A stretch of DNA of 8,861 nt from an uncultured Ectothiorhodospiraceae bacterium (GTDB lineage: Bacteria; Pseudomonadota; Gammaproteobacteria; UBA6429; Thiohalophilaceae): the NCBI GenBank assembly GCA_947259425.1, contig CAMYMO010000370.1:1-8861 (forward strand), read 5' to 3'. The stretch's first letter is position 1, and every line of letters starts with the position of its first letter. The translations under genes and the position numbers were made by a program. This document shows positions 5,403 through 8,861 of the stretch, one piece after another. A model generated the notes under the pieces. It made no database searches. It worked only from the letters and a program-made list of their open reading frames with translations, and was not told the DNA's origin.

Positions 5403-6564
5403 ATATTGCTCGAACGTTTAGGATACCTTCGATTTCACTTAATTGCTTAAGGGTTGCCTCACTAATTTCTTGATCAACATCAACCAGTGTATACGCCAAA
5501 TCGCCACGTGACTTATTCAACATATCAACAATGTTTAAGTTATTATTTGCCAATGCTGTTGAAATCTGTCCCAGCATATTGGGTACATTGTTATTTACAA
5601 TGCATAAGCGATTATGGCCATCTGAGTCCATCCGGACTTCAGGGAAATTAACTGAGTTCCGAATATTCCCAAATTCGAGAAACTCTTTAATTTGTTCTGC
5701 AACCATGATTGCACAATTATCTTCCGCCTCTGTCGTCGAAGCACCCAAATGCGGCAAACAAAATACTCTCTCATGTTTTATTAACATATTATTTGGGAAA
5801 TCACAGACATAGGCGTAAATTTTTCCGGATTTGATGCCTTCGCTTACCGCATCGTTATTAACAATACCGTCACGGGCAAAGTTTAGAATAACGACATTAT
5901 CTTTCAGAAGTTTGATTCGCTCCATATTAATCATGTCAGTTGTTGCTTCTATAAGCGGAACATGGAAAGTAATAAAGTCGGCCTTGGCGAAAACCTCATC
6001 TGCCGTACTGGCCTTTTCCACTCGTGCAGAAAGTTGCCAGGCACCTTCAACCGTTATCCCTGGATCAAAGCCAACCACATTCATCCCCAGATCTAACGCC
6101 ATATTGGCAACGTTACGTCCGATGGCACCCAGACCAATTACACCCAACGTGCGACCCGGCAATTCAAAACCGGCATATTGTTTTTTACCGGCCTCAACTA
6201 ATTTATTCAGTTCCGCATCATCGCCTTTTAGATTGCGAACGTAATCCCAGGCAGAAGCAATATTACGACAACCTAATAACATTCCTGCCATGACCAGTTC
6301 TTTTACGGCATTTGCATTTGCACCCGGCGCATTAAAAACCGGTATTCCCATTGCAGAGAGTTTATCTACCGGGATGTTATTGACCCCTGCCCCTGCTCGA
6401 CCCACCGCTTTTAAACTGGCAGGTATATCCATCTCATGCATTTTGAAAGAACGCAACAATATCGCATCAGGGTGAGTGATTTCTGAGGCCACTTCATACT
6501 TATCACGTGGCAATCTTTCTAATCCAGCAACAGAAATGTTATTCAGGGTTAATATTTTCAACAT
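5401..6564 (-). CDS. serA: D-3-phosphoglycerate dehydrogenase-like protein, short ACT-containing subfamily
   Basis: A 2-hydroxyacid dehydrogenase that most likely oxidises 3-phosphoglycerate to 3-phosphohydroxypyruvate, the substrate of SerC encoded just before it. The 387 residues show an N-terminal substrate domain with GRAGAGVNNIP (55-65), an NAD-binding domain with VIGLGAIGR (142-150) and the adenosine-binding acidic residue D167, the catalytic Arg in NFARDG (228-233; R231), the catalytic His in PHLGAST (271-277; H272), and an ACT domain from about 318. Oddities: the usual Arg-Gly is Arg-Asp, the canonical VFxxEP segment reads DFPNNM (255-260) so the normal catalytic Glu aligns with Asn259, and DNVD is NNIP. 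From memory, these changes occur together in a subfamily of short PGDHs common in Firmicutes and elsewhere, so this is a subfamily trait rather than decay. Its start has GAGA at a fair distance and lies 18 bases after serC. The exact substrate is inferred from context. Confidence 0.88.
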   Translation of the reverse strand: MLKILTLNNISVAGLERLPRDKYEVASEITHPDAILLRSFKMHEMDIPASLKAVGRAGAGVNNIPVDKLSAMGIPVFNAPGANANAVKELVMAGMLLGCRNIASAWDYVRNLKGDDAELNKLVEAGKKQYAGFELPGRTLGVIGLGAIGRNVANMALDLGMNVVGFDPGITVEGAWQLSARVEKASTADEVFAKADFITFHVPLIEATTDMINMERIKLLKDNVVILNFARDGIVNNDAVSEGIKSGKIYAYVCDFPNNMLIKHERVFCLPHLGASTTEAEDNCAIMVAEQIKEFLEFGNIRNSVNFPEVRMDSDGHNRLCIVNNNVPNMLGQISTALANNNLNIVDMLNKSRGDLAYTLVDVDQEISEATLKQLSEIEGILNVRAI

Positions 6565-6582
6565 AGTTATCTCGGTTCTCTC

Positions 6583-7665
6583 TTAACCGTTTTCTTTTTC
6601 AAAAGTTTGCATAAAACTGATCAGCGTATCAACACCTTCCTCAGGCATCGCATTATAGATACTGGCGCGCATACCGCCGACAGAACGATGTCCTTTTAAG
6701 GTTTTAAGTCCACGTTTATCTGCTTGTTCTAAAAACAATTTATCCAAGTTGGCATCAGCAAGGGTAAAGGGAATATTCATCCAGGAACGACAATCAACTT
6801 GTACCGGGTTTTGATAAAAATCAGATTGATCAATGGCGGCGTATAGTTTGTCTGCTTTCCGTTTATTAATTTCCGACATCGCATCCAAACCACCGCGTTT
6901 TTTGATCCAGTCAAAAACCAGCCCAGCTAAATACCAGGAATAGGTCGGTGGCGTGTTCGCCATAGAATCATTGTCGGCGACATTTTTATAATCAAACACG
7001 CTAGGAGTATTTTTAATGGTATTCCCCATTAGATCTTTTCGAACAATCGCAATCGTTAACCCGGCCGGTCCAATATTTTTTTGCGCGCCAGCATAAATAA
7101 TTCCAAACTTTGAGACATCAATCGGGCGCGACAAAATCGTAGAAGACATGTCGGCAATTAATGGAACGCCATTTGATTCAGGCACCCAGTGAAATTCAAC
7201 GCCACCAATCGTTTCGTTTGGGGTGTAATGTAAATAAGCCGCATCGTTATTTAAATTCCAGTCAGAATAGTCTGGAATATGACTAAATTTAGTATCTTCA
7301 CTGCTGGCCGCCACATTAACCTCAGCAAAACGTTTTGCTTCGGCAATCGCTTTTTTGGACCAGGCACCCGTGTTGATATAATCCACCTGGGTTTTATTTC
7401 CAAGTATATTCATCGGTATCGCCGCAAACTGTGCGGACGCACCACCTTGCATAAAAAGCACAGCGTAATCATCTGAAATATTCAGTAACTCTCGCAGGTC
7501 GGCTTCAGCCTGCGCCGCAATATCCATAAAGATCTTACCGCGGTGGCTCATTTCCATGACCGACATCCCGCTGTCATTAAAATCGGACATTTCAGTCTGT
7601 GCTTGTTGCAATACTTCGGTGGGCAACATGGCAGGGCCTGCACTAAAATTAAAACAACGTGACAT
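6583..7665 (-). CDS. serC: Phosphoserine aminotransferase
   Basis: SerC converts 3-phosphohydroxypyruvate and glutamate to O-phosphoserine; in gammaproteobacteria it can also act on the 4-carbon analogue in pyridoxal phosphate synthesis. The 360-residue protein matches family length and shows FNFSAGPAMLP (5-15), MEMSHRG (37-43), FMQGGASAQF (71-80), GAWSKKAI (100-107), the PLP-ring Asp in ADMSSTILSRPID (171-183), the PLP lysine K196 in YAGAQKNIGPAGL (191-203), and GHRSVGGMRASIYNA (325-339) near the C-terminus. A strong AAGGA lies 9 bases ahead of the ATG, making the start secure. It is the first gene after gyrA, 64 bases away, and is followed after 18 bases by serA, so two successive serine-pathway enzymes are made from adjacent cistrons. 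No frame problem or missing key residue was seen. Confidence 0.98.
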   Translation of the reverse strand: MSRCFNFSAGPAMLPTEVLQQAQTEMSDFNDSGMSVMEMSHRGKIFMDIAAQAEADLRELLNISDDYAVLFMQGGASAQFAAIPMNILGNKTQVDYINTGAWSKKAIAEAKRFAEVNVAASSEDTKFSHIPDYSDWNLNNDAAYLHYTPNETIGGVEFHWVPESNGVPLIADMSSTILSRPIDVSKFGIIYAGAQKNIGPAGLTIAIVRKDLMGNTIKNTPSVFDYKNVADNDSMANTPPTYSWYLAGLVFDWIKKRGGLDAMSEINKRKADKLYAAIDQSDFYQNPVQVDCRSWMNIPFTLADANLDKLFLEQADKRGLKTLKGHRSVGGMRASIYNAMPEEGVDTLISFMQTFEKENG

Positions 7666-7729
7666 TAATTCACTTCCTTAATCAAAAAATTAAATAATCT
7701 AAATTGGAGAGAAAATAGCGACAGGGAAA
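7666..7729 (-). other. AT-rich gyrA-serC spacer, possible promoter region
   Basis: This 64-base spacer is the longest non-coding stretch in the window, and only 17 of its 64 bases are G or C. It contains no GC-rich hairpin followed by a T run, so there is no intrinsic terminator for gyrA. AT-rich sequence such as GATTAT could serve as a -10 element for serC, but I see no convincing -35 partner at the right distance. Read-through from gyrA, an internal promoter, or both are possible. Confidence 0.4.
7675..7679 (-). promoter_or_regulatory. Ribosome binding site of serC
   Basis: On the minus strand the sequence is AAGGA, within TAAGGAAGTG, 9 bases before the serC ATG. It is the best Shine-Dalgarno match in the window, in keeping with serC being able to start translation on its own rather than by coupling. 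Confidence 0.75.
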
Positions 7730-8861
7730 TTAACTTTCGGTCTCGCTTTCTTCCACATAAGCAATTCGTTCGATGCCTGACAGTTTTTCGTCATCATCCA
7801 AACTAATTAATTTGACGCCCTGGGTGTTCCGTCCCATCACCGAGATCTCATTGACTTTAGTGCGAACCAGGGTACCGCCACTGGTGATCAACATGATTTC
7901 ATCATCATCGTGTACCCGCTCGGCACCGGTCACCAGGCCATTACGATCGGTTGTTTGAATAGAAATGACCCCTAAACCACCCCGACCATGAACGGGGTAA
8001 TCCGAGACATTAGTCCGTTTGCCATAGCCATTTTCTGTCGCCGTTAACACAAATCCTTCTTCTGCCAGGATAAGCGATATCACTTTGTGTGATTCGGTAA
8101 GTTTGATGCCGCGCACTCCCACCGCGTTGCGTCCCATCGGTCTTACATCGTTTTCATTAAATCGAATCGCCTTACCGCTACTGCTAAACAAGATTACATC
8201 CTGGTTACCAGAAGTGACTTCAACCCCAACCAGATGATCACCTTCGCGCATTTCTATCGCAATGATTCCAGAAGAACGAGGTCGTGAAAAATCTTTCAGT
8301 GGCGTTTTCTTGATCGTACCTTGTTGCGTGGCAAAAAAGACAAATTGTTCTTCACTGTACTCACGCACGGGCAGCATTGCATTAATGCGTTCGCCTTCAC
8401 TGAGTGGCAACAGGTTGACAATTGGCTTGCCACGCGCGGTGCGACCTGCCTGAGGTAATTCGTATACTTTCAACCAATAAACTTTACCAAAATTTGAAAA
8501 ACACAAAATGGTGTCATGCGTATTCACCACAAACAGCTTATCGATAAAGTCTTGTTCTTTAACTGAGGTGGCGGCTTTACCTTTACCACCCCGTCGTTGT
8601 GCAGAATAGGATGAAACTGGTTGCGACTTCGCATAACCTTCATGCGATAGTGTCACCACTACATCTTCTTCAGTAATCAAATCTTCAATCGTCAGGTCTT
8701 CCTGACTGGCAATGATCTCAGTCCGACGTTCATCTCCGTAAAGTTCTTTTATTTCTGTCAGCTCATCACGAATGACCTGCATTAATCGATCGCCTGAATT
8801 TAGTATATCCAACAGATCCGCGATTTTTTCCAGAAATTCTTCATACTCTTTAATGATTTTA
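7730..8861 (-). CDS. gyrA: DNA gyrase subunit A, C-terminal part (5' end beyond the window)
   Basis: This is the end of GyrA, which with GyrB introduces negative supercoils into DNA. The reading frame runs open from the right edge (first full codon 8860-8858, Lys) to TAA at 7732-7730, giving 376 codons. It opens with the end of the breakage-reunion domain, EYEEFLEKIADL (5-16 of the fragment), followed by RLMQVIRDEL. The C-terminal DNA-wrapping beta-pinwheel follows, with the canonical GyrA box QRRGGKG (88-94) that separates gyrase from topoisomerase IV ParC. Repeated blade signatures include ARGKPIVNL, GRNAVGVRGI, GRGGLGVISI and GRNTQGVKLI. The protein ends in a short acidic tail, EESETES, a feature associated with tuning of wrapping in proteobacterial GyrA. 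A TTG at 8812-8810 could be mistaken for a start, but the homologous sequence continues upstream, so the gene is cut by the window edge, not by a mutation. Quinolone-target residues lie outside. Confidence 0.98.
   Translation of the reverse strand, partial: KIIKEYEEFLEKIADLLDILNSGDRLMQVIRDELTEIKELYGDERRTEIIASQEDLTIEDLITEEDVVVTLSHEGYAKSQPVSSYSAQRRGGKGKAATSVKEQDFIDKLFVVNTHDTILCFSNFGKVYWLKVYELPQAGRTARGKPIVNLLPLSEGERINAMLPVREYSEEQFVFFATQQGTIKKTPLKDFSRPRSSGIIAIEMREGDHLVGVEVTSGNQDVILFSSSGKAIRFNENDVRPMGRNAVGVRGIKLTESHKVISLILAEEGFVLTATENGYGKRTNVSDYPVHGRGGLGVISIQTTDRNGLVTGAERVHDDDEIMLITSGGTLVRTKVNEISVMGRNTQGVKLISLDDDEKLSGIERIAYVEESETES

Noticed and set aside
5831..6244. Plus-strand open frame of 137 codons opposite serA, with another overlapping it at 6024-6293
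   Set aside because: Two different antisense frames open over the same stretch point to compositional shadows. Neither has a recognisable motif.
5401..6564. serA as a decaying pseudogene because of the missing catalytic Glu
   Set aside because: The frame is intact, the NAD site, catalytic Arg and His and ACT domain are all present, and the odd residues look like a coherent subfamily pattern rather than random loss.
7678..7693. Inverted repeat TTAAT / ATTAA with a 6-base loop upstream of serC
   Set aside because: A 5-bp stem made only of A and T in an AT-rich spacer is expected by chance and is too weak for a terminator or a confident operator.
8810..8812. TTG as the start of a separate 360-residue gene
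   Set aside because: The frame continues upstream to the window edge with typical GyrA sequence (EYEEFLEKIADL), so this is an internal Leu codon.

Overview
This window is a compact block of eight genes, all on the minus strand. It almost certainly comes from the chromosome of a gammaproteobacterium of moderate-to-low GC content. The lineage call rests on gene order: gyrA, serC, pheA (chorismate mutase-prephenate dehydratase), hisC, tyrA and aroA in this order is the mixed-function 'supraoperon' known from Pseudomonas and relatives. I cannot name a genus from the sequence alone.

Layout in transcription order, from right to left. The 3' part of gyrA (8861-7730, gene enters from the right edge) is followed by a 64-base AT-rich spacer and then serC (7665-6583), serA (6564-5401), pheA (5393-4317), hisC (4307-3195), tyrA (3193-2324), aroA (2320-1001) and the 5' two thirds of a manC/algA-type mannose-1-phosphate guanylyltransferase (980-1, runs off the left edge). 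From serC onward the junctions are 18, 7, 9, 1, 3 and 20 bases. No terminator-like hairpin is visible, so transcription as one unit is likely, perhaps with an extra start in the gyrA-serC spacer. No RNA genes, mobile elements, CRISPR arrays or long repeats were seen, and no gene-free stretch exceeds 64 bases.

The genes work together. SerA and SerC are the first two steps of serine synthesis. AroA makes 5-enolpyruvylshikimate-3-phosphate on the way to chorismate. PheA turns chorismate into prephenate and phenylpyruvate. TyrA turns prephenate into 4-hydroxyphenylpyruvate. The HisC-family transaminase in this setting most likely makes phenylalanine and tyrosine from these keto acids. ManC makes GDP-mannose for polysaccharide and lies outside that logic.

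The window is mostly ordinary housekeeping, and I found no wholly new system. The points most worth a look are: tyrA and aroA lie in the same reading frame, separated by one UGA stop and one codon (the two are fused in some pseudomonads); a serA of a non-canonical subfamily, with Asn aligned to the usual catalytic Glu, is inserted between serC and pheA; AroA carries all four motifs of class II (glyphosate-insensitive type) EPSP synthases; stop codons form part of the ribosome binding site at three junctions; and manC stands where cmk-rpsA would be expected.
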